Source: WYZ-LMO2 sp038731605
GTDB lineage: Archaea > Halobacteriota > Archaeoglobi > Archaeoglobales > Archaeoglobaceae
Reading direction: 5' to 3'
Assembly (NCBI GenBank): GCA_038731605.1
Contig: JAVYQP010000006.1
Span: forward strand, 17,457-81,456
Length of the DNA stretch: 64,000 bases
Shown here piece after piece: positions 17,343-26,195 of the stretch; the stretch's first letter is position 1, and every line of letters begins with the position of its first letter. The position numbers and the translations under genes were made by a program. The notes beneath the pieces were generated by a model. That model searched no databases and was not told where the DNA came from. It saw nothing but the letters and a program-made list of their open reading frames with translations.

Positions 17343-18104
17343 ATGAAGGTTGCAACGTTTAACGTCAACTCGATAAACTCGAGACTCCACATCGTTATTC
17401 CGTGGCTTAAAGAGAACAAGCCAGATTTTCTGTGCATGCAGGAAATTAAAGTTGAGGATCGAAAGTTCCCGATTGCAGATTTCCATAGGATAGGCTACAA
17501 CGTCATATTTCGTGGAAAACGTGGACATAGCGGAGTTGCGATTGCGTCGCTCAAGGAACAGGAAAGCTTTGAGTTCGGTCTTGAGAAAGAGGACGAAGAC
17601 AGGCTTATATTTGCAAAATTTGGCGATTTGAAGATCATAAACGTCTACATTCCCCAAGGCTACAGAATTGACAGCGAAAAATACGTTTACAAGCTCAGAT
17701 GGCTTGAAAAATTCTATCAATGGTTGAAAAAGTTTGACTTGAACGAAAAAATTTTGATTTGCGGAGACATGAACGTCGCCCCTGAGCCCATAGACGTTCA
17801 CAGCCCAGAAAAACTGAAGAATCACGTCTGCTTCCACGAAGATGCGAGAAGAGCTTACAAGAAGATCCTCGATCTCGGGTTCGTGGATTTGCTTAGAAAA
17901 ATGCACCCGAACGAGCGAATCTATACCTTCTACGACTACCGTGTGAAAAATGCGATTGAGAAGGGGCTTGGATGGAGAGTTGACGCAATACTCGCCTCTC
18001 CAACGCTCGCAGAGAAGTGCGTTAGATGCTACGTAGACATTAAGCCAAGGCTCGCTGAAAAACCATCGGATCACTTGCCCTTGGTTGCGGAATTTGCCGA
18101 TTAA
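17343..18104 (+). CDS. xth: exodeoxyribonuclease III / AP endonuclease
   Basis: 253 residues of the ExoIII/APE1 fold. Motifs are NVNSIN at the N-terminus, LCMQEIKVED (catalytic Glu), CGDMNVAP (Asp/Asn), RVDAIL, and SDHLPLVAE (catalytic Asp-His) at the C-terminus. It incises DNA at abasic sites and trims 3' ends during base excision repair. A TTG at 17337 would add two residues. ATG 17343 is preferred because a TTTTTAATTT box lies about 24 bases upstream. A long opposite-strand frame over the same bases is only its shadow. Confidence 0.93.
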   Translation: MKVATFNVNSINSRLHIVIPWLKENKPDFLCMQEIKVEDRKFPIADFHRIGYNVIFRGKRGHSGVAIASLKEQESFEFGLEKEDEDRLIFAKFGDLKIINVYIPQGYRIDSEKYVYKLRWLEKFYQWLKKFDLNEKILICGDMNVAPEPIDVHSPEKLKNHVCFHEDARRAYKKILDLGFVDLLRKMHPNERIYTFYDYRVKNAIEKGLGWRVDAILASPTLAEKCVRCYVDIKPRLAEKPSDHLPLVAEFAD

Positions 18105-19243
18105 ACTTCTTTTCCAACGATTATCCCGTCTTCGTTCCTGAAGACCTCGAATTTGATCGTCTCGCCGATCTTGGCATCGCTTATGACTGCAACGCTTCTA
18201 TTTTTTGCGATGCAGAGCTTTTCCCCAAACATTCTCCCTTCCGCAACAACTTTTCCGAAGCAAATCTCCCCTTTTTTAAACGGGTTCGGAAGTTGCGGTC
18301 TCTTTTCGATTCCAAAGTCCTCGGGTTTTAGGATTAGCTTCACACCGTATTCTTTCTCGAGCTCCGCAAGCTTCGAGTAAAACTCCTTAAAGCTGATCCC
18401 CTTCCCGACCTTCCTCCCAAATCTGTAAGGAATATACTTCTGAATTCCGAGCGGGGGAAACTTCTTTCCAGCGCCGATTTCGAGAGCAAACTCGATTATC
18501 TTCGGGATTTCCTCGTCGTTGTAGTTTGGAACCCAGACTGGGGCTATCAAAAGATCGATCTTGCTGTTCGCAATCATTTCAGCGATCTCGATGACTTTTT
18601 TCAATGGATAAGCACCGTGTAGCTTCTTCGCAGTCTCCTCGCTTAAAGCGCTGATCGAGAGGTTTATCCTCGTCATTTTCCCCTCCAACGCAGAGATCCT
18701 CTGCTCGTTCAGCGGGATACCATTCGTCTGCATCGAGATCACAGAAACTCCCTTGATCTTGGAGACTTCTTCAACGAATTGCTCGAGATAAGGATAAAGC
18801 GCAGGCTCGCCTTGGGCGTCAAGGTGGATCTCGACGTTGTCCCCTTTGAACTCCACGACCTCCCTAAGTTTCTCGACCATGTAGTCTGGATCGACTATGT
18901 AGTCCGTTTTCCTCGTCTTGCTCTTTCTTCCTTCGTCAACGCTACAAAAGATGCAGTTGAGATTGCAACCACTTATGCACCTAACTTGGAGCAAATTCGT
19001 TCCTCGGTCGATTATTCCGAAAGCCGAGTGTCCCAAAAGCGGAATTCCGCTCTCTTTGGTCACGAAAACGAGCTCTCTCCGAGTGACCCGATTCAAGACT
19101 TTCTTGTTTTCGTAGTTCGAGATTATGTATTCTCTGTCGTATTTTCTTATGAGCCTCTCGTAGTCTTTCCTCGGTATCCTTATCTCGACTATGTTCCTGA
19201 AAATGAAGACCTTCTCGTCCCTACTTTCTCTTTCCTCCAGCAT
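18101..19243 (-). CDS. radical SAM protein with C-terminal TRAM domain
   Basis: 380 residues. CISGCNLNCIFC carries the CxxxCxxC cluster ligands (about residue 89-98), followed by QGEPALYP and TNGIPL radical SAM motifs. The last 60 residues, starting near FKKGEICFGKVV, look like a TRAM RNA-binding domain, so an RNA or ribosomal substrate is likely. The exact modification is not known to me. It overlaps the xth stop by 4 bases, tail to tail. Its start overlaps the end of the upstream winged-helix gene, so both are probably on one transcript. Confidence 0.85.
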   Translation of the reverse strand: MLEERESRDEKVFIFRNIVEIRIPRKDYERLIRKYDREYIISNYENKKVLNRVTRRELVFVTKESGIPLLGHSAFGIIDRGTNLLQVRCISGCNLNCIFCSVDEGRKSKTRKTDYIVDPDYMVEKLREVVEFKGDNVEIHLDAQGEPALYPYLEQFVEEVSKIKGVSVISMQTNGIPLNEQRISALEGKMTRINLSISALSEETAKKLHGAYPLKKVIEIAEMIANSKIDLLIAPVWVPNYNDEEIPKIIEFALEIGAGKKFPPLGIQKYIPYRFGRKVGKGISFKEFYSKLAELEKEYGVKLILKPEDFGIEKRPQLPNPFKKGEICFGKVVAEGRMFGEKLCIAKNRSVAVISDAKIGETIKFEVFRNEDGIIVGKEV

Positions 19244-19469
19244 CCTCCCTTATTTCCTTTATAGCTTTGAGACCCTTCTCGCTTATCCTGTAAATTTCAC
19301 CATCTTTCGATACAAATCCTTCGTCGACGAGTTCGCTCAGCAGATTCTGAACCGTCTGGGCAGGTATTCGGGTCCTCTTCGCTATCTCCTCTATCTTCTG
19401 CCCTTTCTTTGCGATCGTCTCGATCAGCTTCACCTTGTTCGGATTCGTAGCCAGAGATCCAATGTCCAT
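19221..19469 (-). CDS. small winged-helix DNA-binding protein
   Basis: 82 residues forming a single winged HTH (helix pair IEEIAKRTRI / QTVQNLLSELVDEGFV, then a beta wing). It resembles archaeal one-domain transcription regulators. Its end overlaps the start of the radical SAM gene. A GGTTAAATAAG box about 25 bases upstream fits a leaderless start at 19469. It diverges from the CopB-type ATPase gene, but nothing in the sequence (no cysteines or histidine cluster) suggests metal sensing, so a link to that gene is unproven. Confidence 0.75.
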   Translation of the reverse strand: MDIGSLATNPNKVKLIETIAKKGQKIEEIAKRTRIPAQTVQNLLSELVDEGFVSKDGEIYRISEKGLKAIKEIREDAGGKRK

Positions 19470-19631
19470 GCTCTTAGCTCCTCAAGACTTATTTAACCTT
19501 TTGTGGTGACCTTTTTAAATCCCTCGTCGATTTCGAAACTTCAAATCGAGCGGGAAAAGCTTATATTTTGATTGAGCAGAATCGATATTGAAAAACTATG
19601 AGAAATCGGTGTTGGAAAGGTCGTGGTTTTT

Positions 19632-21767
19632 ATGGGTCAGCATAAGAGCGAGCATGAAAACGGCGAGGATCACAGAACGCACACAATGCACCATGAGCAC
19701 ATACATTCTCCGAGCGTTGCGGAGAGCGGTGCCACACAGGCTATGCCCAAACAGCCAGAGCATGTGCATGCGGAACGCTACAAAAGCCACATCGACCACA
19801 CTGGGCACGAACGGATGTTCCGCACCCGCTTCTGGATCTGTCTCGTGCTCAGCATACCAGTGCTTATCTTTAGCCCTGCGCTTCAACATTGGTTGGGTTT
19901 AAGAGTCCCGAGCTTCACCGGTAGCGAGTGGGTTCCCCTCTTATTCTCGCTGGTTATTTTCGGCTACGGTGGCGTGCCATTCATCCAGATGGCAGTTCCC
20001 GAGCTACGCCATCGCAGACCTGGGATGAATACCCTCATCTCGCTGGCGATCTCCATCGCCTTTGTCTACAGCCTTTTGGCTCAAGTTGCCAGCTTAGGAG
20101 ATGTGTTCTTCTGGGAGCTCGTCACCCTGATCGACGTTATGCTCCTTGGTCACTGGCTGGAGATACGCTCCGTGCGTCAGGCTTCGGGAGCACTAAGCGA
20201 ACTTGCCAAACTGATGCCCGACACCGCAGAACGTCTCTTGCCAGATGGTCGTGTAGAGATTGTGCCCACATCAGCTTTGCGCATTGGAGACCTCGTGCTG
20301 GTTCGTCCGGGTGCAAGCATACCTGCTGACGGCGAAGTCGTCGAGGGCGAGTCCAGTGTAAATGAAGCTATGATCAGCGGTGAGTCTCGTCCAGTTCATA
20401 AGCAACCCGGCGACAAAGTCATCGCTGGCACCATCAACGGCGATGGTAGTCTGCGCATCCGTGTTACTGCAACCGGCGATCAGACTGCTTTGGCAGGTAT
20501 CATGCGCCTCGTGGAGCAAGCTCAGCAGTCCAAATCTCCCACACAGGTGCTCGCCGATCGGGCAGCTGGCTGGCTGTTTTACATCGCCTTAGCTGTAGCC
20601 ACTGTGACTGCCTTCGGGTGGATCGTTGCAGTTGGCTTCAACGTCGAAGTCCTAAAGCGTGTTGTCACCGTGCTTGTCATCGCCTGCCCACATGCGCTCG
20701 GTTTAGCTGTGCCACTCGTGGTCGCCATCACAACGGCGTTAGGGGCAAAAAACGGCATCTTAGTGCGTGATCGGCTGGCGTTGGAGACCGCTCGAGATAT
20801 CGATGTGGTGGTCTTTGATAAGACCGGAACGCTGACCGAGGGCAAGTTCGGGGTTGTGAACATAGCAGTGGCTGAGGGCTGGAGTGAAAACGACGCTCTC
20901 GCACTCGCTGCTGCAATCGAAAGCGACTCGGAGCATCCCATCGCCCAAGCCATTCGTCGAGCGTCGCAGGAGCGTGGGTTAACACTGCCTTCCGTTAGCA
21001 ACTTCACCGCCTTGAAAGGGCGTGGTGTGCAAGCCTCCTTTAACGGCAAATTGGTCTACGTAGGCGGTCCACGCTTGCTGGAAATGCTTAACCTACGCCC
21101 ATCTGCACATATCATAACCTTTGCTCAGACCGCCGGAGAAAGGGCGCAGACGGTAGTCTACTTGGTGGTGGATGCACAGGTTGTTGCCGCATTCGCGGTA
21201 GCAGACGTCGTGCGTCCTGAAAGCAGAGAAGCTGTCCGCAGACTCCACGAAATGGGCATTGAGGTCGCTATGCTAACCGGAGACAGTCGTGAGGTGGCTC
21301 AGGTCGTCGCTCTCGAGTTGGGCATTGATCGCTTTTTCGCCGAAGTTCTGCCAGAGCACAAAGTCCAGAAAATAGCCGAACTTCAAGCACAGGGCAAACG
21401 AGTTGCCATGGTTGGTGATGGTATAAACGATGCTCCTGCCCTGACAAAAGCCGACGTCGGCATTGCCATCGGTGGTGGCACGAACGTAGCCATCGAATCT
21501 GCTGGGGTGATTCTGGTCAAGAGCAACCCTCTCGACGTCGTCAAGGTCATCGCTCTAAGCATTGCCAGCTACCGAAAGATGGTTCAAAATCTGTTGTGGG
21601 CGACAGGTTACAACGTCATTGCGCTACCATTAGCGGCTGGTATCTTGGCTCCCTGGGGCATCCTGCTCTCTCCCGCCATTGGGGCGCTTTTCATGTCGCT
21701 CAGCACACTCATCGTCGCCATTAACGCCCAACTACTGCGCAACGAAAGTCTATCGGTATCCAGCTGA
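19632..21767 (+). CDS. copB: copper/silver-type heavy-metal P-type ATPase (CPH motif, CopB-like)
   Basis: 711 residues. The first 55 are histidine-rich (HH, HEH, HVH clusters) instead of a CxxC metal domain. The membrane metal site is ACPHALGLAVP (CPH), typical of the CopB/P1B-3 subgroup that exports copper or silver. SGES, DKTGTLTEG (phosphorylated Asp), EHPIA and GDGINDAPAL are all intact. Arginine is mostly CGN and the third base is GC-rich, unlike neighbouring genes that favour AGA/AGG, which points to acquisition by transfer. The GTG at 19623 is an alternative start. Confidence 0.92.
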   Translation: MGQHKSEHENGEDHRTHTMHHEHIHSPSVAESGATQAMPKQPEHVHAERYKSHIDHTGHERMFRTRFWICLVLSIPVLIFSPALQHWLGLRVPSFTGSEWVPLLFSLVIFGYGGVPFIQMAVPELRHRRPGMNTLISLAISIAFVYSLLAQVASLGDVFFWELVTLIDVMLLGHWLEIRSVRQASGALSELAKLMPDTAERLLPDGRVEIVPTSALRIGDLVLVRPGASIPADGEVVEGESSVNEAMISGESRPVHKQPGDKVIAGTINGDGSLRIRVTATGDQTALAGIMRLVEQAQQSKSPTQVLADRAAGWLFYIALAVATVTAFGWIVAVGFNVEVLKRVVTVLVIACPHALGLAVPLVVAITTALGAKNGILVRDRLALETARDIDVVVFDKTGTLTEGKFGVVNIAVAEGWSENDALALAAAIESDSEHPIAQAIRRASQERGLTLPSVSNFTALKGRGVQASFNGKLVYVGGPRLLEMLNLRPSAHIITFAQTAGERAQTVVYLVVDAQVVAAFAVADVVRPESREAVRRLHEMGIEVAMLTGDSREVAQVVALELGIDRFFAEVLPEHKVQKIAELQAQGKRVAMVGDGINDAPALTKADVGIAIGGGTNVAIESAGVILVKSNPLDVVKVIALSIASYRKMVQNLLWATGYNVIALPLAAGILAPWGILLSPAIGALFMSLSTLIVAINAQLLRNESLSVSS

Positions 21768-21840
21768 CTTTTACCGCCGAAGAAGTAAGCGATGAAAGCG
21801 TAGCGAAAGTTAAAAATACCTTAAGGGTCACGAGTTTTAA

Positions 21841-21914
21841 GCCCGGGTAGCTCAGCCTGGGAGAGCGTGCGGCTGAAGACCGCATAGTCGCCGGTTCAAA
21901 TCCGGCTCCGGGCA
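21841..21914 (+). tRNA. tRNA-Phe (GAA)
   Basis: 74 bases. The acceptor GCCCGGG pairs with TCCGGGC (one G-T), the T arm GCCGG-TTCAAAT-CCGGC is perfect, and the anticodon loop CTGAAGA gives GAA. No intron and no encoded CCA. A TTAAAAATACC box lies about 25 bases upstream. Confidence 0.95.
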
Positions 21915-21952
21915 TTTTGAAAAAACTTATTAAGTCAAAGCTAACAGGGAGC

Positions 21953-22567
21953 ATGCTCGAGTTTTTCGCAAAGGTCGTAGCAATAAGCTCCTCTGGAGCG
22001 CTTGCTCCCGGTCCTCTGAGTGCAGCTACTGCGACGATCGGAGTGCAAAAGGGCTGGAAAGGGGGATTTATGGTCTCCCTTGGGCACTTTGTCGTTGAAG
22101 CCCCGATCGTGTTTTTAATCGCCTTCTTTGTCTCCCTCGCCACCATTGATGCGCTGATGAAACCTTTGGCGATTCTTGGGGGAGGTATGCTCGTGCTTTT
22201 TGGTTATCTGACGATAAAAAGCGCTCTAAGCAAAGAGCAATCGAAGGCGAAAACGAGCTTCAATCCTTTTCTGACAGGAGTCTTCTTGACCGCATTGAAT
22301 CCATTTTTCATCGCCTGGTGGTTTAGCGTCGGAAGTGTGCTTGTTGTGGACTCCACAATCCTTTTCGGATCCCTCGGAGCGGTTTTACTCCTGGCTTCGC
22401 ACGTTTGGATAGACTTCGTTTGGCTCTCCTTAATAGCCTACCTCACTTCGCTAAAGGGGATTATGGAAAAGTTCCATCAGGCAATTCTATTCCTTCTTGG
22501 GCTCCTTGTTCTCTTCTTCGGCTTGGATTACTTGCACTTTGCCTTCCTAAACACCCATCTGATCTGA
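21953..22567 (+). CDS. LysE/RhtB-family exporter
   Basis: 204 residues with about six hydrophobic segments. The N-terminal GALAPGPLSAATATIG segment is the LysE-type signature (x-PGP), and FLTALNPFFIAWW occurs mid-protein. Members export amino acids or related small molecules; the substrate is not evident here. A TTG at 21917 would begin 3 bases after the tRNA-Phe gene. The ATG at 21953 is preferred as an AACTTATTAAG box lies about 25 bases upstream. It converges on the phosphomannose isomerase gene with no gap. Confidence 0.85.
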   Translation: MLEFFAKVVAISSSGALAPGPLSAATATIGVQKGWKGGFMVSLGHFVVEAPIVFLIAFFVSLATIDALMKPLAILGGGMLVLFGYLTIKSALSKEQSKAKTSFNPFLTGVFLTALNPFFIAWWFSVGSVLVVDSTILFGSLGAVLLLASHVWIDFVWLSLIAYLTSLKGIMEKFHQAILFLLGLLVLFFGLDYLHFAFLNTHLI

Positions 22568-23446
22568 TCACTTCGGATAAACCCTAAGAATCTTTGCTTT
22601 TTCACTCTGAATCGAGTAGCTTGCGGTTTTAGCGGGGACTAAGCAAGAGTAGCCTCGCTGAAGGTCTACGATCTCCTTCTCGCTCCTCAGTATCGAGTAA
22701 CCTTCGAGGCTGAGAAGGATGTTGAAAGTTTCGATTGTGAAGTCTTGCTTTCCAACGATCTCCAAAAGTTCGGCGACGAAGAAGTCAGTCTCTATTCTAC
22801 CCTTCTTTGCTCGGACTTCAAAATCCTCGGTCTTCTTTAAGCTTATTGCCTTCTTTATTCTCTCATCCCGAAGCTCGATCGTCGCTTCAGCGTTCGTCCC
22901 GACTTCGATTAGCTTTGCATTCTCGGCGGAGTGAATTATCCCGCAAGGTATGACAAACGATTCGTAGCTCGACGCAACGAATTTGTTCATCTTTTCCCAG
23001 ATCTTCTCCTCGGTTAAAGTCGAATCGAGTTCCTCGCTGTTAACGTCTTCGTTGAACCCCACGTAAGCGGTTCCGGATACCATTATCCAAGCCTTCAACT
23101 TCCCCCCATCGTTTATTCCGAGGCTTTCAGCCACTTTTTCCGACGGATGAACGATCGGGGTTCTTTTTCCAACAACCTCGATGATCTTTAGGAGAATCGG
23201 AAAATTCTTGTATTTTCCCGCAAGAGACCCTAAGATCTCCTCTTTCTTCTCGATAAAAAGCTCCGAAAGCTTCACGGTCTCTCCCTTAACGAGCACTTGC
23301 GATGGATTCGATAGATGGGCAGAGAACTCCCAGGATTCGCCGATGCCCCTTTTTCTAAAACCCTTGAGCAACGCTATCCATTCGCCACCCCATGGTTTCT
23401 CGACCAAGTTTTCCGTAGCTTGAAATATGAACTTTGGAAGTTCCAT
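22568..23446 (-). CDS. class I phosphomannose isomerase homologue
   Basis: 292 residues, cupin fold. Features include the N-terminal EKPWGG, the KIIEVVGKRTPIVHPSEK region corresponding to the zinc/substrate segment, and IPCGIIHSAENAKLIEVG matching the PAGTPHA metal site. It should interconvert mannose-6-P and fructose-6-P, or a related sugar phosphate. A second isomerase domain exists in manC at 30 kb, so roles may differ. The open frame reaches 23599 but would invade the divergent topoisomerase gene. The ATG at 23446 sits about 25 bases after an AAATATATAT box. Confidence 0.75.
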   Translation of the reverse strand: MELPKFIFQATENLVEKPWGGEWIALLKGFRKRGIGESWEFSAHLSNPSQVLVKGETVKLSELFIEKKEEILGSLAGKYKNFPILLKIIEVVGKRTPIVHPSEKVAESLGINDGGKLKAWIMVSGTAYVGFNEDVNSEELDSTLTEEKIWEKMNKFVASSYESFVIPCGIIHSAENAKLIEVGTNAEATIELRDERIKKAISLKKTEDFEVRAKKGRIETDFFVAELLEIVGKQDFTIETFNILLSLEGYSILRSEKEIVDLQRGYSCLVPAKTASYSIQSEKAKILRVYPK

Positions 23447-23524
23447 GTGAAAAATGATCCTCAGGGATATATATTTAGTGTTGCTTGAAGCAAAAGGCTT
23501 TAAATTTTCTGGAAAATTAAAATT

Positions 23525-24613
23525 ATGCACGAAATCGAGAAGAATTGCCTCAAAGCTTTGTTGGGGATTCTTGAGAACTTCTACGAGCAGATGAAACAAG
23601 GAAACATTCCGGAGCTCGAGATATCAACGAGGACGAAGTTCAACATCGAGTTCGACGAAGACAGTAGAGTCTGGGTGTATGGAGATAGAAAGTCCACAAC
23701 TTCAGCGAAGACGATCAAGGGTGCGTTCAAGATACTAAAAATAGCCTACGTGATAGGTTTTTTAAAGGAACAGCTCTTGGTCAACAAGTCCTCAACGCTC
23801 AGAGAGCTCTACTACATCACCGAAGGCTGGGGATATGCGAAGTTCGATGAGCAAGATGAGAGCGATAGGTTGATCGAAGACCTCGAGATTCTCTCGGGTT
23901 TCCAGAGAGAGCACTTCCACATCCGTCCAGAAGAAGACGGAGCAACGATAATCGGTCCGATAAAGATTCGTGAAGAGACGAGGCGTGGCTTAAAAGAGAT
24001 CCACTGCCAAGACGACGTTGGCGAAGGTGGGTATCAGATACCAGTAAACGTGGACAAAATCCAGTTCGTGGAGCATGATGCGAAGTTCGTGATCGCAATC
24101 GAAACCGGTGGTATGAGGGACAGGCTCGTTGAAAATGGGTTCGACGAGAAGTTCAACGCCATAATAGTTCACTTAAAGGGACAGCCAGCGAGGAGCACGA
24201 GAAGGTTGCTGAGAAGGTTGAACCTCGAGCTGAATCTACCTGTCGTCGTTTTCACCGATGGAGATCCGTGGAGCTATAGAATCTACGCAAGCGTTGCTTA
24301 CGGGAGCATAAAGTCTGCGCACCTGTCTGAGTATCTTGCGACGCCAGAGGCGAAGTTCTTGGGAGTTACACCTTCGGACATCGTTCGCTACGATTTGCCT
24401 GCAGATAAGCTGAACGACGAAGACATAAAGGCTCTGCACTCGATACTCACAGATCCGAGGTTCGATAGTGACTTCTGGAGAAGAGAAGTGAAGCTCCAGC
24501 TCGAGCTCAACAAGAAGTCCGAGCAACAAGCCCTCGCAAAGTATGGGCTCGACTACGTGACCGACGTTTATCTTCCAGAAAAGCTGTCCGAGATGGGAAT
24601 AATCAAAGCGTGA
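23525..24613 (+). CDS. top6A: DNA topoisomerase VI subunit A
   Basis: 362 residues. The catalytic tyrosine is in STLRELYY near residue 98. The Toprim acidic residues are in IETGG and FTDGDPWS. Subunit A, with the ATP-binding subunit B, relaxes and decatenates DNA through double-strand breaks and is the relative of Spo11. Subunit B is not beside it here, so the two are unlinked or separated by more than this window shows. A CTTTAAATTT box is about 24 bases before the ATG. Confidence 0.95.
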   Translation: MHEIEKNCLKALLGILENFYEQMKQGNIPELEISTRTKFNIEFDEDSRVWVYGDRKSTTSAKTIKGAFKILKIAYVIGFLKEQLLVNKSSTLRELYYITEGWGYAKFDEQDESDRLIEDLEILSGFQREHFHIRPEEDGATIIGPIKIREETRRGLKEIHCQDDVGEGGYQIPVNVDKIQFVEHDAKFVIAIETGGMRDRLVENGFDEKFNAIIVHLKGQPARSTRRLLRRLNLELNLPVVVFTDGDPWSYRIYASVAYGSIKSAHLSEYLATPEAKFLGVTPSDIVRYDLPADKLNDEDIKALHSILTDPRFDSDFWRREVKLQLELNKKSEQQALAKYGLDYVTDVYLPEKLSEMGIIKA

Positions 24614-24619
24614 TCGAAG

Positions 24620-25099
24620 CTACTTTCTAAAATTCCTCAAATCTATTTCTGCAACCTTAACAGTCTCGGGCTCCTCTATCTTCAGGATTTCAGAAAGACT
24701 CTGCTCGTCGAGATCGTTGATAAGAGCGACTATTTTCTCGACTGCGATCTCGAACTGAGCTCTGTAAGCTTCTTCGTTCTCCTTCAGATATCTAACCAAA
24801 GGACATATTTTTTCGGTTTTGATGTAGATCTCAAGCACCTCGCCCTTCAGATCGAAGGTAAATGGTCCCGCAACGCAAGTCTCTGGCTTTATGCTGTGAA
24901 TCGTGCACTTCCCCTTCTCAAAAAATATGCAGAACCCATCTTCTTTTGCTTTCGGATGAACGTATTTCCCAAAGTGAATCTTATCCCTTCCAACGCCGTT
25001 TTTGAACAATATCTCAAGCCTTTTTTGCGAGAGCGGTGGATTCGCATCCTTGCAACATTGCCCACCACAAACAGAGCAGATTTCGATGAAGTCCATCAT
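24620..25099 (-). CDS. YkgJ-type zinc/iron-chelating cysteine cluster protein
   Basis: 159 residues. CSVCGGQCC near the start, followed by FCIFF...GKCTIH...ETC, matches the YkgJ/CxxCxxxCC cluster family, which binds a metal or Fe-S centre. The function is unknown. The ATG at 25099 overlaps the stop of the upstream GCS2-type gene (ATGA), which makes it the last gene of the amidoligase cassette 24620-27681. The open frame extends 15 codons further but inside that gene. It converges on top6A. Confidence 0.8.
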   Translation of the reverse strand: MMDFIEICSVCGGQCCKDANPPLSQKRLEILFKNGVGRDKIHFGKYVHPKAKEDGFCIFFEKGKCTIHSIKPETCVAGPFTFDLKGEVLEIYIKTEKICPLVRYLKENEEAYRAQFEIAVEKIVALINDLDEQSLSEILKIEEPETVKVAEIDLRNFRK

Positions 25100-26193
25100 A
25101 CGAACACCTCGTTCCTCTCGAGACACTTCGAAAGTTTTTCGCAAATCCGAATTATCTCTTCTCTCGTGAACTCTTTCAAGTTCTCCAAAATTCTCTCCCC
25201 AAGGCTACCGTTTTCCACCCTTTGCTCCACGATTCGAATGTATTTTTTCTCCTCCTCGTCTGCGCTCTCGTAGGCTTTCTTCACGAGTTTCCTCAAATCT
25301 TCCTTCAAATTCCTTGTCCCGTTTTTCATAGCTTCTTCGAGCTTCGCCTTTAGCTCAATCTCGCTCAGCTCATCCAACTCGCATCTGAGCACGGAGCTTA
25401 TGAACGCAGTAATAGCGACGTCGCTCTTTATGCACTCCTGCTCGTCCATAGCCTTTATTTCCAAGCACTTCCTCGTAAACCTGAATATCACTCCCCTCGA
25501 GTTCACCCACTCTGCGCACAGGATCGATGCGTTCTTAGCTTTGAGCTCAGCATAGATTTTTTCGAGAATTGCCCTGTATTCGTCAAAGCTACCAACCTTC
25601 TCTGGGATAACGTCGTTGCAAATCGTTGGCATATTTATCTGATTTATTCTATAAAAGTAGATCCTTGAATCGACGAAAAGCCTTTTCCCCTCGCATATCG
25701 GCGAAGAGGATGCGATCGCAACCAAGAAGGGAATAAGAATTCGGAGCTTGTTGTGCAGTTCTATTGCTTCCCTCTCGTTTTTGTAAGACAGATTAAGCTG
25801 GAAGCTCTGTATGTTGAGCCAGCCGTGCTGTCTTATGTTGAAAAGCCTGTCGTAGGCTTCGTAGATCTTTCTGTCCCTATGATCCCACACAAATGCGTTT
25901 CTCAAATCGAGCAATGGGTGCATTCCGAGCCCAAGGAGTTTATAGCCATCGAGGTAGCTTAAAAGCTCTTCAAGACCTATTTGCATCGTTTCCTCGAATT
26001 CTCTTAGACTTTCAAATGGCTTTCTCGGCTTCAACTCGATGACGTGCTTCTGCAACTCCTTACCAACCACAACAGCTTTCAGCTTTGCTTCGTTCGCAAC
26101 TCTACCACGGATCTTCTTTATCAACTTGTCCGCAATCGGCTGTGGCTCGAAGAACTCGTTGTTTATCGAAAACTCATGCTCTGGACCAAGCAT
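25096..26193 (-). CDS. glutamate-cysteine ligase (GCS2)-like amidoligase
   Basis: 365 residues. GPEHEF at the N-terminus is the conserved ATP/Mg site start of the GCS2 (carboxylate-amine ligase) fold, and NIQSFQLNLSY and GMHPLLDLR are further matching blocks. Such enzymes join an amino group to a carboxylate using ATP. True glutathione is not expected in this lineage, so another peptide-like product is more likely. It lies directly between an ATP-grasp ligase gene and a metal-cluster gene. The C-terminal 100 residues are helical and charged. Confidence 0.75.
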   Translation of the reverse strand: MLGPEHEFSINNEFFEPQPIADKLIKKIRGRVANEAKLKAVVVGKELQKHVIELKPRKPFESLREFEETMQIGLEELLSYLDGYKLLGLGMHPLLDLRNAFVWDHRDRKIYEAYDRLFNIRQHGWLNIQSFQLNLSYKNEREAIELHNKLRILIPFLVAIASSSPICEGKRLFVDSRIYFYRINQINMPTICNDVIPEKVGSFDEYRAILEKIYAELKAKNASILCAEWVNSRGVIFRFTRKCLEIKAMDEQECIKSDVAITAFISSVLRCELDELSEIELKAKLEEAMKNGTRNLKEDLRKLVKKAYESADEEEKKYIRIVEQRVENGSLGERILENLKEFTREEIIRICEKLSKCLERNEVFV

Positions 26194-26195
26194 AT

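Noticed and set aside
17319..18074. 251-codon minus-strand frame opposite xth
   Set aside because: It has no family features and mirrors a well-supported exonuclease III gene.
19600..19621. Fragment AGAAATCGGTGTTGGAAAG before copB resembling both ends of the CRISPR repeat
   Set aside because: Only a 9-base exact match plus a weak second part, missing the repeat centre; no second copy nearby, so chance is likely.
21841..21914. tRNA-Phe as an integration site for the copB gene
   Set aside because: No integrase gene and no direct repeat of the tRNA 3' end was seen on the far side of copB.
23447..23599. N-terminal extension of the phosphomannose isomerase frame
   Set aside because: It overlaps the start of divergent top6A and the TATA box; homology begins at the ATG at 23446.
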